DNA of 64,000 bases from Pandoraea fibrosis (GTDB taxonomy: Bacteria; Pseudomonadota; Gammaproteobacteria; Burkholderiales; Burkholderiaceae): NCBI RefSeq assembly GCF_000807775.2, contig NZ_CP047385.1, positions 620,001 to 684,000 of the forward strand, given 5' to 3'. Position 1 is the first letter of the stretch. Each line of letters starts with the position of its first letter. Shown in pieces: positions 9,401 to 18,077 of the stretch. The position numbers and the translations under genes are program-made. The notes beneath the pieces are model-generated. The model worked only from the letters and a program-made list of their open reading frames with translations. It did no database searches and was not told where the DNA came from.

Positions 9401-12400
9401 GAGATTCACGGTGCCGCCGGTACCCGATAGCGTGCCGAGCGTTTGATTCCCGGCGGCCGAGATGTCGAATGCGGCGTGGATCCCCGCCACGACGACATTC
9501 GCGTTGTTGGCAAGCTGGCCTGTTGCACCGAGGGCCAGCGTGCCGTCGGCGATGGTGGTCGTGCCGGTGAAATGTTGTTGTCCGATCAGCGTTTGCGTTC
9601 CGCTGCCTTGTTTGACGATGCCGCCCGCGCCGGAGAGGGTGCCGCTCACGGTGTGGCTCGATGCGTCACCGAAGGTCAGCGTGTTATTGCCCAGAACGAC
9701 GTTCGTGCCGGTCTGCGCCGTGAGTGCGCCGATGGTGCGCTCGCCATTGGCCCCGGAAATGTCGAGCGTCGCACCCGGGTTCTGTAGCGTGACGGCACCT
9801 GCTGACGACAACGTACCCGCGCCACCCAATGCGAGCGTGCCTGCTTGCACCACCGTCCCGCCGGAGAACGTATTCGCACCCGTCATCGTCTCGGTTCCCG
9901 CGCCAACTTTCACGAGACTACCGGTGCCTATCACGCCGCCGCTGTAGATCTCGTCGAGACCGCTCGTGCCGACTTCGAGAGTGCTGCTTCCCATGTTGAT
10001 GGCGCCACCGCCTGTGAGCGCGCCGAATGTCTGTGTGCCATTGCCCGCCGACAAATCGAACATGGCGCCGGTGGCCACATTGACGACGCCTCCCGCGTCG
10101 AGGCTCGCGCCTGCACCCAGCGCCAATGTGCCGGCATTGACGTTGGTCCCTCCCGCGTAAGTGTTCTGCCCGTTGAGGGTTAGTGTGGCCGCACCATTTT
10201 TTGTCATGCCGCCTGCGCCGCCAATCGCGCCGTTGAGCGTGAGATCGTTCGAGCCGGCGACATTGAGATTGCCGTCGAGCGTGATCTGATTGCCCAAGGT
10301 GCTGGTTTGCGTCGCGTCGAGCGACGTGCCGTCGGCGAAGCGCACGCTACCCGTTCCCAAGGCCGTGTTGCTGCTCACAGTGATGCCACCGGCCTGCACG
10401 TCGACCCCGCCGCCGAAATCGTTATTGCCCGCGAGCGTTTGCACGCCGTTGCCGAGTTTGACGAGACGGCCGCCCGTACCGTGGATGTCGGACGCGATGG
10501 CGCCGCTTGCGGCGTCGGCGAGCGTGAGTGCCGTGTTGCCGAGGTGGATGCTGCTGCCTGCGACGCCAGTGAGCGAGGCGACGGTTTGATCCGGTCCCGT
10601 CGAGATGTCGAGCGCTGCCGTTGCGCCGTCGAGTGTGACTGTGTTGCCGCCCAACTGTGTGCCATTGCGCAGGGCGAGCGTACCGGCGTCGACGCGAACG
10701 TCGCCGGTCAGCGCTGCGCCGCCATCGAGCGTTTGCGTGCCGCTGCCCTGCTTGATGAGGCCGCCGGTGCCGTTCAGCGTGCCGGTGAAGGTGCCATCTC
10801 CCGCGCTGCCGAGCGTGAGCGCCTGTGTGCCTGCGTTGACGGTGCTACCCGCCGCGCCCGTCAGCGATCCGATGACCGGCGCCGTGGCGGCGCTCACGTC
10901 GAAGGTCGCACCGGAGGCGAGTGTCACGTCGTTGGCGTTCGACAACGTGCCGCCGGCACCGAGGACTAGCGCGCCGCTATTTACGCCGACGTTTCCTGTG
11001 AACGTGTTGACACCGCCAAGCGTCAATTGCCCGGCGCCATCCATGATGAGGGCGCCGGTCCCCGAGATGGCGCTCGCCAGCGTGGCGGTGTCGTTGTTGC
11101 CCACGCGCAATGTGCTGCCGCCACCGAGGACCACGCTGCCGCCGCTCCCCGACAGATGACCGAGCGTTTGATTTCCCGCCGCACTGACGTCGAACACGGC
11201 ACGGTTGCCGGTCAACGCCACGACTGCGCCAGTGCCGAGATTGCCCGTCGAACCGATGGCGAGCGTGCCGTCGGCAATCGTCGTGCTGCCGGTGTACTGC
11301 TGCGTGCCCAGCAGCGTGGTAGTTCCGCTGCCCTGTTTGACGATGCCTGCGCTGCCGCCGATGATCGCTGCAACGGTATGGCTCGTCGCGTCGCCGAAGG
11401 TGAGCGTGTTGCTGCCCAGCCGGATCTGCGTATTCGCATCGGCAGACAGCGCCCCGACCGTTTGCGGTCCGTTGGCGCCGGAGATGTCGAACGTGGAACC
11501 GGCATTGTTCAACGTGAGCGGCCCACTGGCGGCAAGCGTGCCTGCCCCTCCCAACGCCAGCGTGCCCGCCTGGACGACTGTGCCGCCCGTATAGGTGCTT
11601 TGTCCCGTGAGCGTTTCAGTGCCGGTGCCGATCTTGATGACCGATCCGGTGCCCGTGAGGCTGCCGCTGAACGTATCGTTGGTGGCACCGCCAATCTCGG
11701 TCACGAGGGCGCCGATGTTGACGGTCCCCGCGCCATCGATCGCGCCGATGACTTGCGTGCCGTTGCCCGCCGACAGGTCGAGCGTTGCGCCGCTGGCGAT
11801 GTTGATCGAACCCGACGCATTGAGCGACGCCCCGGCGCCCAGCGCCAGCGTGCCGGCGTCAACGACGGTTGCGCCCGTGTAGGTGTTGCTGCCGCCGAGC
11901 GTGAGCGTTGCTGCCCCGGTTTTGGTCAGGCCACCGGCGCCGGACAGCACGCCATTGAGCGTCAGGTCGTGGCTGCCGAGCACCGTCAACGTGCCCGACA
12001 GACCAACGTTGTTGCCAAGCGTAACGGCTTGCGTGCTGTCCAGACTCGCATTGCCGTTGAGTGTGAGCGCACCGGTGCCGAACGCGAGGTCGTTGCCGGC
12101 GACCAGACCACCCGCACCGACGGACAGGCCGCCGCTGAAGTCGCTGGCGCCGAGGAAGGTTTGCGCCCCGGTACCCGTCTTGATGAGCGCGCCCGTTCCG
12201 TGAACCGCGCCGCCAAACGAAGCGTCGGTGTTGCCGCCGAAGGTCAGATTCTGCGAGCCGAGCGATACGCTGCTGCCCGTCACGCCGTTTAACGCACCGA
12301 TCACCGACGTGCCGCCCGCGCTGATATCGAGCGCGCTGTTCGCACCGCTCAGCGTCAGGGGATTGGCCCCTTGAAGCGACGCGCCGCTCCCCAGTGCCAG

Positions 12401-15400
12401 CGTCCCATCGGCGACATCGATGCTGCCTGTAAAGGTTTGCGTCGTCGTCAGCGTTTGTCGTCCCGCACCCTGTTTGACGATGCCGCCCGTGCCGCTCAGC
12501 GTCGCCGCCAGCGTCTGATCGGTAGCATCGCCGAAGGTCAGCGTGTTGGCGCCCAGGGCGACTGCGCCGCCGGTGCCGGAGAGCGTACCGATGGTTTGTG
12601 CGGCGGCCGCGTTGCCGATGTCGAATACTGCCGTGGGGCTGTTCAGTACAACAGCCCCCTGCGCGGCAAGCGAGCCACCGGTACCGAGCGCAAGCGTGCC
12701 GTCGTTGATCGTCGTGCCGCCGGTCCATGCGCCAGCACCCGCCAGCGTTAGCGTTGCTGCGCCGGCCTTTTGCAATGCACCGTTCCCCGAGACGCTTCCC
12801 GCTAGCGTCAGATTGTTGCTGCCGAGCATGGCGGACGTGCCGTTCAGCGTGATGTTGTTGGCGAGGGTCAGCGTCTGCGTGGTGTCGAGCGTTGTCTGAT
12901 CGGCCATCGTGAGCGCGCCGGTCCCGATGGCGTTCGCGTTGCCCAGTTGCAGACCGCCAGCGGCGACATTGACGCCACCGGTGAAGTCGCTGGCACCGGC
13001 CAGTGTCTCCACGCCGCCACCCTGTTTGACGAGTGCGCCGGTGCCGTGAATGACGCCGTTGAATGTTTCTCCGGTGTTGTCGCCGAACGTGAGCGTGTTC
13101 GCGCCGAGAAAGACTTGTGCGGCGCCGCCGCTGAGCGCACCGATGGTCTGATTGCCCGCTGCGCTGATGTCCAGCGCCGTGGTGTTGTCGCCCAGTGTCA
13201 CGGCATTCTGCGACGACAGGCTGCCGCCCGACCCGATGGCGAGGGTGCCCCCTCCCACCACAACGCGCCCGGTAAACGTTTGCGCGGCGGTTATCGTCTG
13301 CGTGCCTGTGCCGAACTTGACGATACCGCCGCCATTGCCGGTCAGCGTGCCCGCGAACGTCCGATCGCTGCTGTCCCCAAAGGACAGGGTGTTGCCGCCG
13401 AGATTGATCGTGCTGCCTGTGGCGCCGGACAAAGCACCGACGGTCTGGTTCTCGCCGTTGCTGATATCGAGTGCGGCGCCGCCAGCAATGCTCAGGGGGT
13501 TGGCCGATAGGGTGCCGGTACCGCCCAGCGCCAACGTACCGTTCTGGATGTCGATCGGACCCGTGAACGCATTCTGCCCGGTCAACGTCTGCGTGCCTGT
13601 GCCGGTCTTGACGATGCCGCCGGTCCCTCCGATGCCGCCCGCGAACGTCTCGCTGGCCGAATCGCCGAGCGTGAGTGTATTGCTGCCCAACGTCACCTGA
13701 CTGTTGGGCGTACCGATCAACGAGCCGATGCTCACCGGGCCTGCGCCACCGATATCGAACGTGGCGCCGTCGCCGACGGTCAGGACATTGCTGCCAGCCA
13801 GCGCATTGTTGCCTTGCAGCGCGAGCCGCCCGGCCACGACGTCGATGCCGCCGGTGAAGGTTTGGGCACCCGAAAGCAGAAGCGAGCCGGTGCCCTGTTT
13901 GACGAGGCCGCCTGCGCCCGAGATCGTGCCGCCGAACGTCGAATTGCTGGCGTCGCCGACGGTCAGCGTCTGATTACCGATCAGTAGTGTCGATCCGTTG
14001 ACTCCTGAGAGTGCGCCGAAGATCATGCCCGTGGCGGCGGAGAGGTCGAGCGTTGCGCCATTCCCCGTTAATGCAAGCGGTGTGGCGTTGGCAAACGCGC
14101 TGTCCTGAAGCACGAGCGTGCCGGCGCGAACATTGATCCCGCCGCCGGCCGTATGGGTGCCGGTCAGCGTCATCGTGCCGGTGCCTTGCTTCACAATGCC
14201 GCCGCCGTTTCCCGTAAAGCTTCCGGAGAATGTCTGGTCGGTCGCATCGCCGAAGGTCAACGTGTTGTTGCCCAGCGCGATCGATGTGTTGGCAATACCG
14301 GTCAATGCCCCGATGGTTTGCGCAGACGCTTGACTGATATCGAACGTGGTGCCGCTGCCGAGCAGCGACACAGCACCCGTGCTGGCCAGCGAGCCACCGG
14401 CGCCGAGCGCAATGCCGCCCGCGTTGAGTGTTGTGCCGCCGGTAAATGTATTGACGCCAGAGAGGGTTTGCGTGTCGCCGTTCGTCTTGACGATGCCGCC
14501 CGTGCCGCTGATCGTGCCCGCGAACGTGCCGCCTGCGCTGTTGCCGAGGGTCAGGTTGTGACCGCCGAGATGGACCTGCGTATTCGCCACGCCCGACAAC
14601 CCGGTGATGGTTCGGTCGCCATCCGCGTTCGACATATCGAAGATCGCACCCGCCCCCGAGAGGGTGAGCGGCGTGCCGCCGATCTGCAATGTGCCGGCCC
14701 CGGAGAGCGCCAGTGTTCCCGCGGCGACGTTGACACCGCCGCTGAACGTATTGGCACCGGTGAGCGTGACCGTCTGCGCGCCCTGTTTGGTGAGACTGCC
14801 ACCGCCCGTAATCTGCCCGGACAACGTTAGCGGGGCGCTACCGCCGAGTGCCAATGTGCTGCCGCCGCCGATCGCGATACGGTTGGCGAGCGTGACCGGT
14901 GCGTTGGCGTCGAGCACGCCCGCCGTGCCCGATACCTGCACGGTGCCGCCGCCGAGTGCCGTGTTGCTGCCGGCGATCAGCGTGCCGCTGGTCAGCGAAG
15001 TGCCGCCGGCATAGGTGTTGTTTCCTGCGAGCGTCAGGCTGCCGGTGCCGGTCAGCGATACGCCGCCGCTGCCCGTCACCGTGTTGCTGAGCGTGAGCGG
15101 ATTCGCACCGGAGACCGTCAGACCATTGGTCCCGAGCGAGACGGGCAGCGCAATACCAAGCGACGCGTTGGCGGCCTGCATCGCGCCACCGTTGATCGTG
15201 AGCGAGCCTGTGCCGAAACTGCCGGGATCGTCGAAGATGGCAAGTCCGCCGTTGAGCGTTGTCGAGGTGACGGCCAACGGACCGTGCAGCGTCCAGGTCC
15301 CGCCGTTGACCGTAGCCTGCGAGAAATTCTGATAGCTGGCGCCATTGAGCGTGCCGGTGCCGGTTGTCGAGGCGTTGTTCGCCGAGTTGCGCAGTACCAG

Positions 15401-16375
15401 CGAATTGGTGCCGCCTGCGCCACCGTCGATGATCCCGGTGGCTGCGAACCCGAGATTGAACCCGACGACGCTCAGCGCGCCGAGACCTGTGCTGCCGCCG
15501 TCGTCCACCGTCGAACCGGTTACGGCCGTGAACGTGTTCGCGCTGTTCGCGCCGAGCGAGACGCTGCCGCTGATGGCGCCCTCGTTGGTGAACGTGTTGC
15601 CGGCCCCCGGCGTGCCGTTGGCTTGAAACGCGATGCGTCCCAATACGTTGCCCGTGTTGCTGAAGTTGACGGTGCCGCCGCCGTAAGCCGCCGCGACAGG
15701 GGCGCTGCCGGTGCCGGTCAGCGAGATGCCGAGCAGTGGCGTGGCACCGAGCGTACCGCTGTTATTGATAGTGGTGGTGCCGCCGGTGGCGTTCTGTACC
15801 GAGAGCGCCAGACCGGTGAGGCCCGGCAGGCTCACGCCGAGAAGTCCGACCGTGCCTCGCATGATGGCGTTGTTCGTCACCGTTTGGGTGCTCCCGCCGG
15901 CGGTGGCATTGCCGATGACCGTGCCGCTCGCGAGCAAGCCGACGCCGCCGAGCAGCGAAGGGTCGATGGTGCCGCCATTCACGAGCGTCACGTTGTTGCC
16001 CGTCAGGGACATGGCAGTCCCACCCACGCCGAGCAATACCCCGACCCCCGCACTGCTGTTGACGTTTACCTGCAGGTTGCTCGCAGCATTCGAATATGAC
16101 GGGGCCAGCGGGTTGGCGGCGCCAGTGCACGTCACCACGCTGCCTGCGGCGGTGCATACGGCCCACGCGGCGCCGGGCGCTGCCGCGCCTAGCAATGCGA
16201 TGCATGCGAGGCAAACACGGCTAAGCGAAAGCGAGAGCCATGAGGCGCGTGTGCCGCTGCGTGCGCGACGCACACGCGAAGCCGGTGCGCCCGAACGTTG
16301 ACGCGCGGTCTCCGGTGCAGGAACGACATCAACGCGGCAATGCCGCCAGACCAACCGATAGAGGTGCTTGTTCAT
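6470..16375 (-). CDS. Giant ESPR-type autotransporter with PATR beta-strand repeats (type Va secretion)
   Basis: About 3301 residues from the ATG at 16375. The N-terminus MNKHLYRLVWRH is the extended signal peptide region (ESPR) of large autotransporters; a hydrophobic core and AWA cleavage site follow near residue 76. The upstream in-frame extension to 16486 lacks these features, so it was excluded. The passenger is glycine/threonine/asparagine-rich and made of about 25 copies of a ~95-residue unit (G-TGG-IVKQG-GTQTLTG-NTFTGG, TLALG, LDIS, LGNNTLTFGD), that is the autotransporter-associated beta-strand repeat, predicted to form a beta-helix. The last ~280 residues (from TQAWASVYG) are the autotransporter beta-barrel ending in aromatic F. 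Cys are confined to the N-terminus and a short pre-barrel stretch (DCEVSSSDE to QNCH). Likely an outer-membrane or shed adhesin or biofilm factor; no protease or lipase motif seen. Confidence 0.93.
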   Translation of the reverse strand: MNKHLYRLVWRHCRVDVVPAPETARQRSGAPASRVRRARSGTRASWLSLSLSRVCLACIALLGAAAPGAAWAVCTAAGSVVTCTGAANPLAPSYSNAASNLQVNVNSSAGVGVLLGVGGTAMSLTGNNVTLVNGGTIDPSLLGGVGLLASGTVIGNATAGGSTQTVTNNAIMRGTVGLLGVSLPGLTGLALSVQNATGGTTTINNSGTLGATPLLGISLTGTGSAPVAAAYGGGTVNFSNTGNVLGRIAFQANGTPGAGNTFTNEGAISGSVSLGANSANTFTAVTGSTVDDGGSTGLGALSVVGFNLGFAATGIIDGGAGGTNSLVLRNSANNASTTGTGTLNGASYQNFSQATVNGGTWTLHGPLAVTSTTLNGGLAIFDDPGSFGTGSLTINGGAMQAANASLGIALPVSLGTNGLTVSGANPLTLSNTVTGSGGVSLTGTGSLTLAGNNTYAGGTSLTSGTLIAGSNTALGGGTVQVSGTAGVLDANAPVTLANRIAIGGGSTLALGGSAPLTLSGQITGGGSLTKQGAQTVTLTGANTFSGGVNVAAGTLALSGAGTLQIGGTPLTLSGAGAIFDMSNADGDRTITGLSGVANTQVHLGGHNLTLGNSAGGTFAGTISGTGGIVKTNGDTQTLSGVNTFTGGTTLNAGGIALGAGGSLASTGAVSLLGSGTTFDISQASAQTIGALTGIANTSIALGNNTLTFGDATDQTFSGSFTGNGGGIVKQGTGTMTLTGTHTAGGGINVRAGTLVLQDSAFANATPLALTGNGATLDLSAATGMIFGALSGVNGSTLLIGNQTLTVGDASNSTFGGTISGAGGLVKQGTGSLLLSGAQTFTGGIDVVAGRLALQGNNALAGSNVLTVGDGATFDIGGAGPVSIGSLIGTPNSQVTLGSNTLTLGDSASETFAGGIGGTGGIVKTGTGTQTLTGQNAFTGPIDIQNGTLALGGTGTLSANPLSIAGGAALDISNGENQTVGALSGATGSTINLGGNTLSFGDSSDRTFAGTLTGNGGGIVKFGTGTQTITAAQTFTGRVVVGGGTLAIGSGGSLSSQNAVTLGDNTTALDISAAGNQTIGALSGGAAQVFLGANTLTFGDNTGETFNGVIHGTGALVKQGGGVETLAGASDFTGGVNVAAGGLQLGNANAIGTGALTMADQTTLDTTQTLTLANNITLNGTSAMLGSNNLTLAGSVSGNGALQKAGAATLTLAGAGAWTGGTTINDGTLALGTGGSLAAQGAVVLNSPTAVFDIGNAAAAQTIGTLSGTGGAVALGANTLTFGDATDQTLAATLSGTGGIVKQGAGRQTLTTTQTFTGSIDVADGTLALGSGASLQGANPLTLSGANSALDISAGGTSVIGALNGVTGSSVSLGSQNLTFGGNTDASFGGAVHGTGALIKTGTGAQTFLGASDFSGGLSVGAGGLVAGNDLAFGTGALTLNGNASLDSTQAVTLGNNVGLSGTLTVLGSHDLTLNGVLSGAGGLTKTGAATLTLGGSNTYTGATVVDAGTLALGAGASLNASGSINIASGATLDLSAGNGTQVIGAIDGAGTVNIGALVTEIGGATNDTFSGSLTGTGSVIKIGTGTETLTGQSTYTGGTVVQAGTLALGGAGTLAASGPLTLNNAGSTFDISGANGPQTVGALSADANTQIRLGSNTLTFGDATSHTVAAIIGGSAGIVKQGSGTTTLLGTQQYTGSTTIADGTLAIGSTGNLGTGAVVALTGNRAVFDVSAAGNQTLGHLSGSGGSVVLGGGSTLRVGNNDTATLASAISGTGALIMDGAGQLTLGGVNTFTGNVGVNSGALVLGAGGTLSNANDVTLASGATFDVSAATAPVIGSLTGAAGSTVNAGTQALTLGSAGDGTFTGTLNGTGGLIKQGSGTQTLDGGAALTGDVRVDAGTLALRNGTQLGGNTVTLDGATAALDISTGPDQTVASLTGVAGSSIHLGNTALTLADAASGAIASDIHGTGGRLVKLGNGVQTLAGNNDFGGGVDVQAGGITVSSNTALGTGSVRFADGTSLDATQTSTLGNQITLDGNLNVAGSNDLTLNGAIGGAGGMTKNGAATLTLNGQNTYAGGTNVNAGTLALGAGASLDAGGVVNVATGAMFDLSAGNGTQTFGALTGGGAINMGSSTLEVGTSGLDEIYSGGVIGTGSLVKVGAGTETMTGANTFSGGTVVQAGTLALGGAGTLSSAGAVTLQNPGATLDISGANGERTIGALTAQTGTNVVLGNNTLTFGDASSHTVSGTLSGAGGIVKQGSGTQTLIGQQHFTGTTTIADGTLALGATGQLANNANVVVAGIHAAFDISAAGNQTLGTLSGTGGTVNLGGNTLTFGDNTDQSLAASLAGAGGIIKTGTGTQSLTGQNTFTGAIDVANGTVALGSGGTLSGANNVSLAAGTTLDISRASTSAVIASLDGATGSTVSLGAQLLTVGGTTNSTFDGVINGTGGLTKQGGATVTLGAQNTFTGTTAVTGGTLALGVSGQVGNSTGLALRNTGSTFDASASAAPLAFASLEADAGTQLVLGGGGLITGDSGNHTFGGTLSGAGGLVKNGSGTLMLDAPNTFAGGTTLNAGTLSLGNSAALGSAGITVNGNGSLAANAPANAPVTVANAVTLNNGVTLGVSGASPVTLSGNVTGNGGLSLNNPQGVTLDGNNSFTGGTTVTGGSVSVTSPTGLGTGGLTLSQGTVTTQGVDVTLPTLNGTAQGSLAINGGSVTVSAGAFPGSVSGNGSLTKTGTDTLTLGGQSQLTGPTTVAGGTLGIGGLPNSPVSVQAGATLATPAPASSGGSGTGAQTGSLTGASGSQILVASPGTTLGVNGNLTLAPGSTLQVSVAPGTPPSQVNASGSASLGGSQLVVNAAPGTQPADASGAVIVSAPGGLSGQFASASTNLLYLTPQVSYTPTAALLTFAPNGTPFSAGAVTPNQRAVAGAVSALGSGSALYQAALGLSAATAPAAFESLDGSLHASVASMLLSQSQIARDAVSQRLRESLSLAQDCEVSSSDERSFDNPAKVDRSQNCHTQPRTTQAWASVYGNDGQMRNSSVADGGSGAATLHRRGMGVLAGVDAPLADAWRAGGFGGLGHSTFNTGSSASGNSNDAQIGAYVNRRFGHLGATIGGAYGWQQITSQRSVAIGPIAQTARASYNASVWQVFGEAAWRLNAGPASLEPFANVAYARVRTDAFDETGSIAALHADEQSQGITFSTAGLRGEIAFGGGSMASGRLRLSAGWRHAYGADRPDMRLAFSGTSAAFTVGGVPIARDAAVVSAGVDAFIGHAMTLGVSYSSQFSGRVSDNTLYGNLNWRF
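8753..10483 (-). repeat. Higher-order passenger repeat, block B (six PATR units, 577 codons)
   Basis: Begins with HGTGGRLVKLG and ends before SGAGGLVKNG. The six units line up in the same order with block A, for example GTETMTG...VVQAGTLALGGAGTL and TTIADGTLALG...FDISAAGNQTLG. Boundaries were read from the coding sequence; the length differs from block A by only four codons. Confidence 0.8.
10484..12202 (-). repeat. Higher-order passenger repeat, block A (six PATR units, 573 codons)
   Basis: Starts at the HGTGALIKTG unit and runs to just before the next HGTGG unit. Unit-by-unit order matches block B: a DFSGG unit, a KTGAATLTL/NTYTG unit, a TGTETLTG...VVQAGTLALGGAGTL unit, a KQGSGTTTLLG/TTIADGTLA unit, then two further units. 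It is a tandem copy within one gene. Confidence 0.8.
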
Positions 16376-16796
16376 CGTGCTCGGGTTCCCCAGTGACATG
16401 GAATGCAGAAAGGCAGCACGCCAGACGAGCGTGTGCCTGTGACAGCCGACATTCGGGGGGAGGCGACGACAGCGGCGAACGAACAACGGTCAGTGCGTGC
16501 AGCGAACCGAGACGTGTCTTGCCGGATGACGCGCTAATGCGCGGGTGATGTGCGGGGCATTCTAGGAAGCGCGATGGGAAAGTGCTCGTTGTGCGCAGGT
16601 ATCGGGCATAGACAACGCGTTGTCCGTGACACCGAATTTGGCAGGGGAATCAAGGCCGTGCGATGACGCGCCGACGCCATCGAAGCATCGGGGGAAAAGC
16701 GGAGTTTCGGACGATTCCCTACTTCAGCGGGAAGGGTCGGCAACGGGTGACCCCCAGGGCCACCCGTTGTCGTATGGCGGAGCGCTGACGCAGGAC
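16376..16796. other. Gene-free upstream region of the autotransporter
   Basis: 421 bases between the autotransporter start and the phnW stop. A perfect 14-bp palindrome GACAACGCGTTGTC (16611-16624) could be a regulator site for the autotransporter. Close to phnW, CAACGGGTG (16741-16749) pairs with CACCCGTTG (16761-16769) as a possible phnW terminator, though without a T-run. No convincing promoter hexamers and no gene were found. Confidence 0.55.
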
Positions 16797-17930
16797 TTAC
16801 GCAGCGCGCGTAAGCGGTGCGACCTGTCGAATGCCGAGCGACGTCAGCGACTGCGCAATTGCCGTGACGACATTCCGCATTTCGTTGTCGTCGATGGCGC
16901 CGATACAGCCCACGCGGAACGTCTCGATCTGCGTGAGCTTGCCGGGGTAGAGGATGTAACCACGATCGCGCACCGCCGCGTAGAACGCCTTGAAGTCGTA
17001 CTTGCTGTCGGCAGGTGCGTGGAACGTGACGATCACGGGTGCCTGGACTTCCGTGGCGAGGAATGGGCGGAAGCCCAGCGACGCCATCCCGTCGACCAAC
17101 GCGCGGCAGTTCTTCCGGTAGCGCTCGCCGCGAACCGGCTGTCCCCCTTCGGCGAGGAACTGATCGACCGCCGCACGCAGTGCCGCGACGACATGCGTCG
17201 GCGGCGTAAAGCGCCACTGCGTGGTCTTCTGCATATAGACGTACTGGTCGTGCAGGTCCATTGCCAGCGAGTGGCTGTTGCCTGCGCTAGCTTCCAGCAC
17301 CGACTTTTTCGCGATCACGAAGCCCATGCCAGGCACCCCTTCGAGGCACTTCCCGCTCGCGGCGATGAGGGCGTCGAACGGCATCGACCGCACGTCGATC
17401 TCGATCGCGCCGAACGAACTCATGGCGTCGACGATGAGCCCCTTGCCGTGCTTCTGGCAGACGCGAGCGATGTCGGCGAGCGGGTTGAGCACCCCGGCTC
17501 CGGTCTCCAGATGCACCTGCGCCACGTGCGTGATCGACGGATCGCGCGTGAGCGCTTCGTCGATCGCGGCGGCGCTGGCGGCCTGATCTTCGGGAATGGG
17601 CAGGGCGACGGCGTCGCGTCCCAGATAGCGGCAGATCTTCAGAATGCGCTGGCAGTACGCGCCGTTATCGGGCACGAGAATGCGCGCGCCGCGCGGCGTA
17701 AGCGTGCCGATGGCCGCTTCGACGGAGAACGTGCCAGAGCCTTGCAGCGGCACGCAGACATAGTCGTCGCCACCGTGCACGACGTCTACCAGATCGCGAC
17801 ACAGCGACGCCGTGATGCGATTGAACTGGGTATCCCATGACCCCCAGTCGCGCAGCATGGCCTGTCGGGTGGCCGGCGACGTGGTGAGCGGGCCGGGGGT
17901 GAGCAGAATCGGTTCCTGACCGAGAATCAT
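16797..17930 (-). CDS. phnW: 2-Aminoethylphosphonate--pyruvate transaminase PhnW
   Basis: 377 residues, a class V fold PLP aminotransferase. It begins [20 protein letters not shown] with the WGSWD motif and contains [12 protein letters not shown], the PLP-contacting [13 protein letters not shown], and the Schiff-base lysine in [15 protein letters not shown] (about residue 193). It moves the amino group of 2-aminoethylphosphonate to pyruvate, giving phosphonoacetaldehyde and alanine. An AGGAGG Shine-Dalgarno six bases before the ATG fixes the start. It is the last gene of the leftward phnS-phnT-phnU-phnW run, 147 bases after phnU; that gap holds a small hairpin (GCGCTG/CAGCGC, 18007-18024). 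No phnX (phosphonatase) is seen; instead PhnY and PhnA encoded divergently finish the pathway. Confidence 0.95.
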   Translation of the reverse strand: MILGQEPILLTPGPLTTSPATRQAMLRDWGSWDTQFNRITASLCRDLVDVVHGGDDYVCVPLQGSGTFSVEAAIGTLTPRGARILVPDNGAYCQRILKICRYLGRDAVALPIPEDQAASAAAIDEALTRDPSITHVAQVHLETGAGVLNPLADIARVCQKHGKGLIVDAMSSFGAIEIDVRSMPFDALIAASGKCLEGVPGMGFVIAKKSVLEASAGNSHSLAMDLHDQYVYMQKTTQWRFTPPTHVVAALRAAVDQFLAEGGQPVRGERYRKNCRALVDGMASLGFRPFLATEVQAPVIVTFHAPADSKYDFKAFYAAVRDRGYILYPGKLTQIETFRVGCIGAIDDNEMRNVVTAIAQSLTSLGIRQVAPLTRAA

Positions 17931-18077
17931 GACCGCCTCCTATCAAGCGGGGAAACAAGCGAGAGAAGTAACAACACTGTCGACAAGGGGATTGCAGCAG
18001 GCACCGGCGCTGCGGACACAGCGCGGGGCCGGTAATCGTTCATGCGTTGGTTCGTGATCGCTAAGTCCTCAGTGATG

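Noticed and set aside
6900..15300. CRISPR-like periodicity in the autotransporter
   Set aside because: Repeats are ~290 bases, coding and degenerate, without constant spacers.
7168..16301. Long + strand ORFs across the autotransporter (for example 8100-9446, 448 codons, and 11027-12292)
   Set aside because: They are antisense to a clear secreted protein. Their Val/Pro/Ser or Arg-rich composition mirrors the Gly/Thr repeats on the other strand.
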